A program made the position numbers and the translations under genes. Shown one piece after another: positions 15,189 through 24,165 of a stretch of DNA of 64,000 nucleotides. Within the stretch, counting starts at the first letter, position 1, and each line of letters starts with the position of its first letter. Below the pieces are notes generated by a model. It was not told the DNA's origin. It was given only the letters and a program-made list of their open reading frames with translations, and did not search any database. The DNA is taken from assembly GCF_014651115.1 (NCBI RefSeq), contig NZ_BMWG01000018.1, positions 1 through 64,000 of the forward strand, written 5' to 3'. Origin of the DNA: Streptomyces inusitatus. Lineage in GTDB: Bacteria > Actinomycetota > Actinomycetes > Streptomycetales > Streptomycetaceae.

Positions 15189-16538
15189 TCAGGAGGAGGT
15201 GACCCCGGCGGGCTCCCGCTCCCCGGGCTCTTCGGGGTTCCCGGGCCCCCGGGGCTTCCCGGAGCGGCCCACCAGGTTCAGATCGATGTCCCGGGTCTCC
15301 CGCATGCTCAGGTACACGATCAGCGAGACGGCCGCGCACCCCGCCACGTACCAGGAGAATCCGGCCTCCATGCCCGAGTCCTTGAACCAGAGCGCCACAT
15401 ACTCGGCGGTGCCGCCGAAGAGCGCGTTGGCGATCGCGTACGGGAGCGCGACGCCCAGCGCGCGCACCCCGGTCGGGAACAGCTCGGCCTTCACACAGGC
15501 GTTGATCGAGGTGTAGCCGGTGATCACCACCAGGGCGAGCAGGGAGAGTCCGAGCGCGGGCCAGAAGGAGTCCGCGTGCTTGAGCATCGCCATGATCGGC
15601 ACGGTGAGCAGGGTCGAGCCGACGGCGAAAGTGATCAGCAGCGGGCGGCGGCCGACGCGGTCGGAGAGCATGCCCGCGAGCGGCTGGAGGCAGGCGAAGA
15701 CGATCAGGGCGCAGAAGGAGACCAGGGTGGCGGTCTGCTTGTCCAGCCCGGCGGAGTTGGAGAGGTACTTGGTGAGATAGGTGGTGTACGTGTAGTACGC
15801 GACGGTCCCGCCCATGGTGAGCGCGATGACGAGGAACGCCTCCCGGCGGTGCGCGAGCAGCGCCCTGATGGTGCCCTTCCGGTTCGCGGGGGTGTCGTCG
15901 GCGGACTCCTCGTACACCTCGGTCTCCAGCATGTTGCGGCGGAGGTAGAAGACGACCGCCGCGCCGAGCGCGCCGATGGCGAAGGGGATGCGCCAGCCCC
16001 AGTCGTGCAGGGCCTCGTCCGACATGGTGCGCTGGAGGACGATCAGCAGGCCGAGGCCGAGGATCTGGCCGGCGGTCATGGAGACGTACTGGAAGCTGGA
16101 GGCGAGGCCCCGGTGCCGGGGGGCGGACGCCTCGGTGAGATAGGTGGCGCTGGCCGCGTACTCGCCGCCGACGGAGAGGCCCTGGAGGAGCCGGGCGACC
16201 AGGAGGACGGCCGCGCCGCCGTACCCCGCGACCGCGTAGGTGGGGGCGACGGCGATGAGGAGCGCGGAGGCGGACATCAGGGTGACGGTGAGGGTCAGCG
16301 CCGCCTTGCGGCCCTTGCGGTCGCCGACCCGGCCGAGCAGCCAGCCGCCGACCGGGCGCATGAAGAAGCCGACGGCGAAGATGCCCGCCGTGTTCATGAG
16401 CTTGGCGGTGTCGTTCCCCTCGGGGAAGAACGCGCCCGCGAAGTAGGTGGCGAAGCTCGCGTAGACGAACCAGTCGAACCACTCGACCATGTTGCCCGCG
16501 GAGCCGACCCAGATCTTCTTCCAGTGCTCTCGTCCCAT
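15189..16538 (-). CDS. MHS-family (MFS) proton symporter, organic acid type
   Basis: A 449-residue integral membrane protein with 12 predicted helices. It opens with GSAGNMVEWFDWFVYASFATYFAGAFFP, diagnostic of the metabolite:H+ symporter family (KgtP, ProP, ShiA). The MFS signature GRVGDRKGRKAAL lies in the loop after helix 2 and its echo SDRVGRRPLL lies after helix 8. Likely substrates are alpha-ketoglutarate, dicarboxylates or similar organic acids, taken up with protons; this cannot be narrowed. A TetR gene lies 133 bp upstream on the same strand and probably controls it. The ATG at 16538 starts the conserved family N-terminus, although no good RBS is seen. Confidence 0.9.
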   Translation of the reverse strand: MGREHWKKIWVGSAGNMVEWFDWFVYASFATYFAGAFFPEGNDTAKLMNTAGIFAVGFFMRPVGGWLLGRVGDRKGRKAALTLTVTLMSASALLIAVAPTYAVAGYGGAAVLLVARLLQGLSVGGEYAASATYLTEASAPRHRGLASSFQYVSMTAGQILGLGLLIVLQRTMSDEALHDWGWRIPFAIGALGAAVVFYLRRNMLETEVYEESADDTPANRKGTIRALLAHRREAFLVIALTMGGTVAYYTYTTYLTKYLSNSAGLDKQTATLVSFCALIVFACLQPLAGMLSDRVGRRPLLITFAVGSTLLTVPIMAMLKHADSFWPALGLSLLALVVITGYTSINACVKAELFPTGVRALGVALPYAIANALFGGTAEYVALWFKDSGMEAGFSWYVAGCAAVSLIVYLSMRETRDIDLNLVGRSGKPRGPGNPEEPGEREPAGVTSS

Positions 16539-16671
16539 GGGGGGAAACCGTGCCGGAGGGGTGGGGGGCCGACAAGGGCCGCCGGGACAACGATCAGGAG
16601 TACTTGCGTGCGTTGCGTTCCCGCCGTGGCCAGAGCCCGGAGAGCGGTGCTCGCGGGAGCCCCCGAACGCC

Positions 16672-17286
16672 TCAGGGCACCGGCGCGAACAGGGTTTCGA
16701 CCAGGAACTCGGCGGTGTGGGCGAGGACTTCGGGCCGCCCGGCGCCGGGGAGACCGACGGCGACATGGACGCTGAATCCGTCGAGGAGGGCGCGCAGCCG
16801 GGTGGCGTGGCGGTCGGGGTCGACGGCCCGGAACTCGCCCCGGGCGATCCCCTCGGCGAGCAGGGCGACGAGGTCGCCGTGCCAGGCGGCCTCGATCGCG
16901 CCCTGCCGGGCGCGGGCGTCCTCGGCGCCGGCGGCCTGGGAGCGGTTCCAGACCTCCAGCCAGAGACTCCAGTGCGGATCGCCCGGCCCGTCGGGGACGT
17001 ACAGCCCGACATAGGCGGCGAGCCGCTCGGCGGCGCTCCCCGGGCCGGAGAGCAGGGCGGCGCGCTTCGCCCCGAGGAGCGACTCGCTCCACTCCAGGGT
17101 CCGCAGCAGGAGTTCGTCCTTGGTGCGGAAGTAGTAGAGGAGATGCCCGCTGCTCATTCCGACGTCCCGGCCGAGCCCCGCCATGGTGAGCCGGTCGAGG
17201 CCGTGTTCGGCGATGGTGGCCATGGCGGCGGCGAGCACGGCCTCGCGGGGCGGGGCGACATTGCGCCGCCGGGAGGGCGGGGTCAT
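16672..17286 (-). CDS. TetR-family transcriptional regulator
   Basis: A 204-residue protein. The N-terminal helix-turn-helix spans about residues 24-62 (IAEHGLDRLTMAGLGRDVGMS then HLLYYFRTKDELL), the classical TetR DNA-binding domain. The C-terminal ligand domain is variable and has the WLEVWNRS and LLDGFSVHVAVGL helices of AcrR/BetI-like members. It lies directly upstream of the MHS transporter gene and downstream of a small membrane ORF, all on one strand. A perfect inverted repeat at 17638-17662 upstream of the set is the most likely binding site. The inducing ligand is probably the transporter substrate or a related compound. Confidence 0.9.
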   Translation of the reverse strand: MTPPSRRRNVAPPREAVLAAAMATIAEHGLDRLTMAGLGRDVGMSSGHLLYYFRTKDELLLRTLEWSESLLGAKRAALLSGPGSAAERLAAYVGLYVPDGPGDPHWSLWLEVWNRSQAAGAEDARARQGAIEAAWHGDLVALLAEGIARGEFRAVDPDRHATRLRALLDGFSVHVAVGLPGAGRPEVLAHTAEFLVETLFAPVP

Positions 17287-17311
17287 CCGGATGCCTCGGG
17301 GTGCGGTTCGT

Positions 17312-17581
17312 TCACTCGTACGTTCTACCCGATCGGCGCGGCGGCGGCGGTGCCTCCCGCTCGGGGGGCCGCCTGCGGGCCCCCGTCCCGGCGCGGGGCG
17401 AGAGCATCCCGGTGAGCGCGGTGACGGCGGCCACCGCGAGGACGACCGCGAGCAGCGAGAGCGCCGGGGGCGGGTCGTCCGGGGAGTTCTCCTCCGCGCC
17501 CCGGTTCCGTACGGTGACCGCGATCACGGCGACGACCGCGATCACCGTCCGGCTCCCGGCCGGCGCCGGGCGGCGCGGCAC
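17312..17581 (-). CDS. Possible small two-helix membrane protein
   Basis: An 89-codon frame from GTG with two hydrophobic stretches (RTVIAVVAVIAVTV and ALSLLAVVLAVAAVTALTGM) and a basic Pro-rich C-terminus. It lies 25 bp before the TetR gene on the same strand and just downstream of a palindromic operator, so it could be the first gene of the operon. No RBS precedes the GTG. A better-looking start (ATG ACC TCG at about 17619) is in a different frame, so a frameshift, a decayed gene or chance are all possible. Confidence 0.3.
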   Translation of the reverse strand: MPRRPAPAGSRTVIAVVAVIAVTVRNRGAEENSPDDPPPALSLLAVVLAVAAVTALTGMLSPRAGTGARRRPPEREAPPPPRRSGRTYE

Positions 17582-17637
17582 GGCGGCGCGGGCCGCCGGC
17601 CGCGTTCGGTCGAGGTCATTCGCATATCACCACATCT

Positions 17638-17662
17638 CTGATTAGAACAACACTCTAATCAG
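17638..17662 (-). promoter_or_regulatory. Perfect inverted repeat, candidate TetR operator
   Basis: CTGATTAGA at 17638-17646 and TCTAATCAG at 17654-17662 are exact reverse complements separated by 7 bp. The AT-rich palindrome stands out sharply from the GC-rich surroundings and lies upstream of the small membrane ORF, tetR and transporter set. Size and symmetry suit a TetR dimer. Confidence 0.55.
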
Positions 17663-17720
17663 CGGGTGTGGCGAGCAGAAGGGGCCGGGGGAAACCATTG
17701 GGTAACACCCGAAGTCCGGC

Positions 17721-18224
17721 TCATCCGGTGATCGCGGTCAGATCCCGGGCATAGCTCTCGATCGCCGCGCGGAAGGGGCGTACCGACGGGTCCTCGCTCG
17801 TCGCCGCCAGCAGCTCCAGCAGCAGCCGTACGGACTCCTCGTGGCGGCCGGTGTTGAAGAGCGCCATCGCCAGGAAGACCCGCAGCCCGCCGTGTTCCGG
17901 GAACTCCGCCGCCCCGAGCCGCAGGGTCCGCTCGGCCTCCTCGTACCGGCCGAGCGCGCGGTAGGTGCTGCCGAGCCCGAGCAGCGCCTCCCGGCGGTCC
18001 TCCGGGGCCAGGTCCGGGGCGGCGAGGGCGCGTTCGTAGTACGGCACGGCCTCCGCCTCACGTCCGAGGACGTCATGGGCCCAGGCCGTCTGGTAGGCGA
18101 TCTCCGCGTCGGCGGGGAGGAGTTCGCCGAGCGCGAGCAGCCGCAGCCGGGCCTCCTCGGCGCTCCCCCGCTCACGCAGAAGGACGGCTTCGGCCAGCTC
18201 GCGGTCGCGCTCGGATACGTTCAT
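17721..18224 (-). CDS. Tetratricopeptide-repeat protein
   Basis: A 167-residue all-helical protein with about three TPR units, for example AYQTAWAHDVLGREAEAVPYYERAL, then LGLGSTYRALGRYEEAERTLRLG, and VFLAMALFNTGRHEESVRLLLEL. TPR proteins act as protein-protein scaffolds; the partner is unknown. The ATG has AGGA about 9 nt upstream. It lies 56 bp downstream of ilvE start-to-stop direction, on the same strand upstream of which ilvE ends, so it may be co-transcribed after ilvE. Small TPR proteins of this type are common in Streptomyces. No signal peptide is visible. Confidence 0.82.
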   Translation of the reverse strand: MNVSERDRELAEAVLLRERGSAEEARLRLLALGELLPADAEIAYQTAWAHDVLGREAEAVPYYERALAAPDLAPEDRREALLGLGSTYRALGRYEEAERTLRLGAAEFPEHGGLRVFLAMALFNTGRHEESVRLLLELLAATSEDPSVRPFRAAIESYARDLTAITG

Positions 18225-18280
18225 GCCCCCATCCTCACCGGTGTGCGGGAGGAAGGGGGCATGAGGGTACGCGGGGCGGG

Positions 18281-19369
18281 TCAGCCCAGCTGGTGCATCC
18301 AGCCGTGGGTGTCGGCGGCGGTGCCGCGCTGGATGTCCAGCAGGGCCTCGCGCAGCTTCATGGTGACCTCGCCGGGCTCGCCGCCGCCCTGGGTCCACTC
18401 GCCGTCGGCGGACTTCACCAGCCCGACGGGGGTGATCGCCGCGGCGGTGCCGCAGGCGAAGACCTCGGTGAGGGTGCCGTTCTCGGTGTCGCGCCGCCAG
18501 TCCTCGGTGGAGATGCGGCCCTCGGCGGACTCGTACCCCAGGTCCTTGGCGAGCTTGAGGAGCGAGTCGCGGGTGATGCCCGCGAGAAGGGAGCCGGTCA
18601 GCTCGGGGGTGACGATGCGGTCCCCGTACACGAAGTACAGATTCATCCCGCCCATCTCCTCGACCCAGCGGTGCTCCAGCGCGTCCAGCCAGACGACCTG
18701 GTCGCAGCCCTGCGCGGCGGCCTCGGCCTGGGCGAGCAGGGAGGCCGCGTAATTGCCGCCGGTCTTGGCGAAGCCCATGCCGCCGGGGACGGCGCGGACG
18801 TAGTTCTCGGAGAGCCAGACGGAGACCGGCTTGACGCCGCCCGGGAAGTAGGCGGCGGCGGGGCTGGCGATCACGATGAAGAGGTACTCGTTGGCCGGCC
18901 GGACGCCGAGGCCGACCTCGGTCGCGATCATGAACGGGCGCAGATAGAGGGAGGCTTCGCCGCCGTGCGCCGGGACCCACGCCCTGTCCTGGCGGATCAG
19001 CGCGTCACAGGCCTCGATGAACAGCTCGGTCGGCAGCTCGGGCATGGCGAGCCGGCGGGCGGACCGCTGGAAGCGCTCGGCGTTGGCGTCCGGGCGGAAG
19101 GTGGCCACCGAGCCGTCGGGGCGGCGGTAGGCCTTCAGCCCCTCGAAGATCTCCTGCGCGTAGTGCAGGGTCATGTTCGCCGGGTCGAGCGAGAGCGGGG
19201 CGTAGGGCGTCAGCCGGGCTTCGTGCCAGCCCACTCCCTCGGTCCACTTGATGGTCACCATGTGATCGGTGAAGTGCCGGCCGAACCCGGGGTCGGCGAG
19301 GATCGCCTCCCGCTCCGCGTCGGAGAGCGGATGCGAGGAGGGCTTCAGCTCGATCGTGGGCGTCGTCAT
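18281..19369 (-). CDS. ilvE: Branched-chain amino-acid aminotransferase
   Basis: A 362-residue fold-type IV PLP aminotransferase. It has the AQEIFEGLKAYRRPDG motif, the substrate-binding RPFMIATE segment and the PLP-lysine in GGNYAASLLAQAEAAAQG context, with EEMGGMNLYFVYG and the phosphate-binding GTAAAITPVG near the C-terminus. It performs the last step of Ile, Val and Leu synthesis, or the first of their breakdown, using glutamate. The second ATG (19369) was chosen because AAGGA lies 10 nt upstream, whereas the first ATG lies before this RBS. The gene has its own upstream region after leuB, with an AT-rich -10-like element and a terminator for leuB. Confidence 0.94.
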   Translation of the reverse strand: MTTPTIELKPSSHPLSDAEREAILADPGFGRHFTDHMVTIKWTEGVGWHEARLTPYAPLSLDPANMTLHYAQEIFEGLKAYRRPDGSVATFRPDANAERFQRSARRLAMPELPTELFIEACDALIRQDRAWVPAHGGEASLYLRPFMIATEVGLGVRPANEYLFIVIASPAAAYFPGGVKPVSVWLSENYVRAVPGGMGFAKTGGNYAASLLAQAEAAAQGCDQVVWLDALEHRWVEEMGGMNLYFVYGDRIVTPELTGSLLAGITRDSLLKLAKDLGYESAEGRISTEDWRRDTENGTLTEVFACGTAAAITPVGLVKSADGEWTQGGGEPGEVTMKLREALLDIQRGTAADTHGWMHQLG

Positions 19370-19467
19370 GAATGCAATGTCCTTCACCGTTGATTGTGAC
19401 GGACCGCGCTCACGCCGCTACTGATGCCAAGGCGTCCGAGCATTCCCGCATGCCACGGCCCGATTCG

Positions 19468-19473
19468 ATTATC
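19468..19473 (-). promoter_or_regulatory. Candidate -10 of the ilvE promoter
   Basis: GATAAT on the minus strand lies 98 nt upstream of the ilvE ATG, in the only AT-rich spot of the leuB-ilvE gap. The -35 region is poor (TTCTCG at 17 bp). Transcription would begin near 19461. Confidence 0.35.
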
Positions 19474-19558
19474 GCCCGAAGAGGTCGACACGAGAAACGG
19501 GGTGCAACGGGGTGAAAGCGGTCCCGGTTCGATGGTGCACCCGGGAGCCGCACAGAGA

Positions 19559-19596
19559 GAAGCCGCCGGGCGCGGAATGCGCGGCCCGGCGGCTTC
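19559..19596 (-). terminator. Terminator downstream of leuB
   Basis: GAAGCCGCCGGGC at 19559-19571 pairs perfectly with GCCCGGCGGCTTC at 19584-19596 (13 bp, 12-nt loop), starting 17 bp after the leuB stop. Confidence 0.8.
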
Positions 19597-19612
19597 TGGA
19601 AAGCGTCGGGCC

Positions 19613-20653
19613 TCAGCTCGCTACTCGTACGGAGAGCGCGTCGCCGATCTCGTCCGTCGTCCGGAACGAACCGTCGCGCTCCGCGAGGTCGGCCGAGACG
19701 GCCTCCTCGATACGGACGGCCTCGGGCTCGAAGCCGAGGTGGCGCAGGAGCAGCGCGACGGAGAGGACGGTGGCCGTCGGGTCGGCCTTGCCGGTGCCCG
19801 CGATGTCGGGGGCCGAGCCGTGGACCGGCTCGAACATCGACGGGAAGGCGCCCGTCGGGTTGATGTTGCCGGAGGCGGCCAGGCCGATGCCGCCGGAGAC
19901 GGCCGCGGCGAGGTCGGTGAGGATGTCGCCGAAGAGGTTGTCGGTGACGATGACGTCGAAGCGCTCGGGCTGGGTGACGAAGAAGATCGTCGCGGCGTCG
20001 ACATGCAGATAGTCGGTGGTGACCTCGGGGTACTCCTGGCCGACCGCGTCGAAGACGTTCTTCCACAGGTGGCCCGCGTAGACGAGGACGTTGTTCTTGT
20101 GGACCAGCGTCAGCTTCTTGCGGGGGCGGGAGTTGGCCCGCTCGTACGCGTCACGGACGACGCGCTCCACTCCGTACGCGGTGTTCAGGCTGACCTCGGT
20201 CGCGACCTCGGCGGGGGTGCCGGTGCGCAGCGAGCCGCCGTTGCCGGTGTACGGGCCCTCGGTGCCCTCGCGGACGACGACGAAGTCGATCTCCGGCTGG
20301 CCGGCGAGGGGGGTCGAGGTGTTCGGGAAGAGCTTCGACGGACGCAGATTGACGTAGTGGTCGAAGGCGAAACGGAGCTTGAGCAGCAGCCCGCGCTCCA
20401 GCACGCCGGAGGGCACGGACGGGTCGCCGATGGCTCCGAGGAGGATGGCGTCGTGGCCCTTGAGGGCCTCCAGCTCCGCGTCGGGGAGGGTCTCCCCGGT
20501 GCGGTGCCAGCGCTGCGCGCCGAGGTCGTACTCCTTGGTCTCCAGCTTCACATCCTGGGGAAGCACCGTGGAGAGGACTTTCAGGCCCTGGGCCACGACC
20601 TCCCGGCCGATGCCGTCACCGGGGATCACTGCGATGTTGAGGCTGCGAGACAT
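19613..20653 (-). CDS. leuB: 3-isopropylmalate dehydrogenase
   Basis: A 346-residue member of the isocitrate/isopropylmalate dehydrogenase family. It has AVIPGDGIGREVV at the start, the REGTEGPYTG motif, the catalytic Lys in LVHKNNVL, the metal-binding VTDNLFGDILTDLAA segment and the NAD-binding HGSAPDIAGTGKADP loop. It oxidises and decarboxylates 3-isopropylmalate in leucine synthesis. The ATG at 20653 starts the conserved MSRSLNIAVIPGDG text. TAGGGT lies 7 nt upstream, suggesting a leaderless or very short leader mRNA. A strong hairpin ends the unit, so ilvE is transcribed separately. leuA and leuCD are not in this window. Confidence 0.95.
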   Translation of the reverse strand: MSRSLNIAVIPGDGIGREVVAQGLKVLSTVLPQDVKLETKEYDLGAQRWHRTGETLPDAELEALKGHDAILLGAIGDPSVPSGVLERGLLLKLRFAFDHYVNLRPSKLFPNTSTPLAGQPEIDFVVVREGTEGPYTGNGGSLRTGTPAEVATEVSLNTAYGVERVVRDAYERANSRPRKKLTLVHKNNVLVYAGHLWKNVFDAVGQEYPEVTTDYLHVDAATIFFVTQPERFDVIVTDNLFGDILTDLAAAVSGGIGLAASGNINPTGAFPSMFEPVHGSAPDIAGTGKADPTATVLSVALLLRHLGFEPEAVRIEEAVSADLAERDGSFRTTDEIGDALSVRVAS

Positions 20654-20660
20654 GTCGGGC

Positions 20661-20666
20661 ACCCTA
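20661..20666 (-). promoter_or_regulatory. Candidate -10 element directly before leuB
   Basis: TAGGGT on the minus strand ends 7 nt before the leuB ATG, the position expected for a leaderless transcript. The -35 side is not convincing. The AGGG could instead be a ribosome binding site. Confidence 0.4.
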
Positions 20667-20732
20667 CTCTCCGTCCCATCCCATGACATGCCCCGTCCAC
20701 CATGTGGACGAGACCTGTGGGGCGGACTCCGC

Positions 20733-20873
20733 TCAGCGCCCGGCCGCCCCGCCGTTGTCCCGGCGGTCCAGGGCGCGCTGGAGCGCCGCCGCCGCGTTCT
20801 TGCGGTCGGACTCGGGCATACGGGCGGCGGCGTGACGGACTCGGCGGACGGTCTCGGCGGGGATCGCGGACAT
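20733..20873 (-). CDS. Small conserved Streptomyces protein, function unknown
   Basis: A 46-residue protein (MSAIPAETVRRVRHAAARMP...). AAGGAG lies 9 nt before the ATG, the best ribosome binding site in the region. The sequence is a basic amphipathic helix pair with many Arg and Ala. It looks like a genuine short gene. No domain was recognised. It lies upstream of leuB on the same strand, 79 bp from the leuB start. Confidence 0.55.
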   Translation of the reverse strand: MSAIPAETVRRVRHAAARMPESDRKNAAAALQRALDRRDNGGAAGR

Positions 20874-21185
20874 GATGATCGGCTCCTTGGAGATCGCTGA
20901 ATCGCGGGGGGCGCGGGATCGCGGGATCGCGGGATCGCGGGGATTTCGAAGGCGCCGGGCGGGGCGGGGAGCGGGCCGCAGGGGTCGCCTGCGAGGGCGC
21001 GCGCTCACGACCGCCATTCGCTGGATCGAGCGAGGCGTTCGGCTCCTACCAAGCTAAGGCAGCCGGGCTCCACTGTCTCCACAAGTAGTCGGACTTCCTA
21101 CTATCTGAGACGGGAATCATGAACTCCGCAGGTCAGACCGTGAGTCGCGGCACCCCGGACGGAGCAGCCGAAGGGCTGGGACCGA
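20874..21185. other. Intergenic region with short repeats
   Basis: This 312-bp gap lies between the small 46-residue gene and the AAC(2')-like gene. It holds a short direct repeat (20913-20944) and an imperfect palindrome at 21084-21102 (AGTAG, 9 nt, CTACT). No gene or convincing promoter was seen. Confidence 0.4.
20913..20944. repeat. Tandem 8-bp repeat (GCGGGATC, three copies plus a partial)
   Basis: GCGGGATC occurs at 20913, 20921 and 20929, followed by GCGGGGAT. It lies 40 bp upstream of the 46-residue gene start on that gene's leader side. It is probably replication slippage. Confidence 0.8.
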
Positions 21186-21728
21186 TCAGAGAACGTCTCC
21201 GTCCCGCCAGTCGAAGGCGAGCGCGCCGGCCGGGTCCGGAGCCTCGCCCAGGACGAAGGTGGAACCCTCCTCCTCCGGGAAGGACACCACGCCGTCCGGC
21301 CCCAGCCCCTGGATCCGGCCCTCCCACAGCCGCCAGCCGCGCGAGCGGTACAGCGCCGCGCCCTCGTCGGACGCGGAGAGCGCGCCGAATTCGTAGGCGC
21401 GCCCGATGACCTCCTCCAGCGCGTCCATCACCCGGCCGCCCAGCCCCTGGCGGCGGCGGTCGGCACGGACCGCGAGGGCCTCGACGTACCCGATGCGGTA
21501 CGAGCGTCCGGAGCGCCCGCCGTGCGTCACCCGGCGCATGATCACACTGCCGTGCGCGACCAGCTCCCCGCCGGCGTCGTGCACCAGGGTGTGCATGCCG
21601 CCGAGGCCGTGGTCCCAGTCCTCGTCGCTGAAGTCGCCGTCGAAGGCGTCGTCGAGCAGGGAGCGGATCGCGGTCAGTTCGACGGGAGTGAGCAGGGAGG
21701 TGTGAAGGGTGCGGATCGTCTCGGTCAT
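21186..21728 (-). CDS. AAC(2')-I-like aminoglycoside N-acetyltransferase (GNAT)
   Basis: A 180-residue GNAT protein, the usual length of AAC(2')-I enzymes. It shows D-DEDWDHGLGGMHTLVHDAGG, GYVEALAVRADRRRQGLGGRVM (the acetyl-CoA loop) and GALSASDEGAALYRSRGW, ending FDWRDGDVL. Each of these blocks matches the mycobacterial AAC(2')-Ic pattern (LGGMH, GYVEGVAVRAD, GALSSS, YASRGW, DWRAGDVW) as I recall it. The family acetylates the 2'-amino group of gentamicin-type aminoglycosides with acetyl-CoA, and some members may have other cell-wall or metabolic substrates. It is single and divergent from the SRPBCC gene; no antibiotic cluster surrounds it. Confidence 0.82.
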   Translation of the reverse strand: MTETIRTLHTSLLTPVELTAIRSLLDDAFDGDFSDEDWDHGLGGMHTLVHDAGGELVAHGSVIMRRVTHGGRSGRSYRIGYVEALAVRADRRRQGLGGRVMDALEEVIGRAYEFGALSASDEGAALYRSRGWRLWEGRIQGLGPDGVVSFPEEEGSTFVLGEAPDPAGALAFDWRDGDVL

Positions 21729-21864
21729 GCGCCCGAGCCTCTCAGCTCCGGCGGCCCGGCCCCAGACGTTTTCCGGGGCGCCCGCGGGGCCCGGGCGTTC
21801 CGGTTGCGGGGCCCGGGCAGGGGTGGGGAATCTGGAGGGCGGGCGGGGTGAGAAGGAGAGGGCC

Positions 21865-22323
21865 ATGAGTGAGGACAGGATCGATCGGGAGATCGGCATC
21901 GGCGCGCCGGTGGAGCGGGTGTGGGCGGTACTGACCGAGGGGGAGCATGTGGGGAGGTGGTTCGGGCAGGGGGAGCCGGCGCGGGTGGAGTTGTGGCCGG
22001 GGGGCACAATGCTGCTGGATCACGGCGAGTACGGGCGGTTCCCGACCACGGTCGTCGCGGTGGACCCGCCGCGTCGGCTCTCCTACCGCTGGGCCTCCGG
22101 GCACCCCGGGGAGCAGGCGGCCGAGGGCAATTCGACGCTGGTGGAGTACATCCTCACCGCCGAGGGCGAGGGCACCCGGCTGCGGATCACGGAGAGCGGG
22201 TTCGCCTCGGTGGACGTGCCCGAGGAGCACCGGGCGCAGGCCTCGTACGAGAGTCATGACGGCGGCTGGGCCGGTCAGCTCGTCAACATCCGGGATTACG
22301 CCGAGGCGCTGGGTGATCGGTGA
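21865..22323 (+). CDS. SRPBCC (AHSA1-like) domain protein
   Basis: A 152-residue protein from ATG 21865, with AAGGAG 6 nt upstream. The opening DREIGIGAPVERVWAVLTEGEHVGRWFG and the central PRRLSYRW are typical of AHSA1/START-type SRPBCC proteins, a helix-grip fold that binds hydrophobic ligands or Hsp90-like partners. The function is unknown. It is divergent from the AAC(2')-like gene over 136 bp. The stop codon lies inside a tandem heptamer repeat. Confidence 0.87.
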   Translation: MSEDRIDREIGIGAPVERVWAVLTEGEHVGRWFGQGEPARVELWPGGTMLLDHGEYGRFPTTVVAVDPPRRLSYRWASGHPGEQAAEGNSTLVEYILTAEGEGTRLRITESGFASVDVPEEHRAQASYESHDGGWAGQLVNIRDYAEALGDR

Positions 22324-22341
22324 TCGGTGATCGGTGATCGG
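22314..22341. repeat. Tandem heptamer repeat across a stop codon
   Basis: TGATCGG is repeated four times exactly (22314, 22321, 22328, 22335). The TGA of the second copy is the stop codon of the SRPBCC gene. Because each copy starts with TGA in a 7-bp unit, changes in copy number would not change the protein end. Confidence 0.9.
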
Positions 22342-22398
22342 TGAAGAAATAGTGGCGGCAGGAACCGATCCGGTCGCTCGCTCGTCCTGAACAGATGG

Positions 22399-22441
22399 AA
22401 CCGCCCCCGTTCCGGCGTGGGGGCCGGAACGGGGGCGGGTT
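22399..22441. terminator. Bidirectional terminator between the SRPBCC and pruA genes
   Basis: AACCGCCCCCGTTCCGGC pairs with GCCGGAACGGGGGCGGGTT (one bulge), a stem of about 18 bp between convergent genes. Confidence 0.8.
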
Positions 22442-22479
22442 CTTGGGGGCCGAGGATCGACTCGGCCCGGGGGGAGCGG

Positions 22480-24120
<1,641 letters not shown>

Positions 24121-24165
24121 GGGTGCCGAATCTCCTTAAGCAGTGGGTCAGTCAGGTGGGGGTGT

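Noticed and set aside
19410..19448. Short frame MRECSDALASVAA upstream of ilvE as a possible leader peptide
   Set aside because: It has no run of Ile, Leu or Val codons, and no U-run hairpin lies between it and ilvE.
21084..21102. Imperfect palindrome AGTAG-n9-CTACT
   Set aside because: The arms are only 5 bp, it lies far from both flanking gene starts, and no known operator matches.
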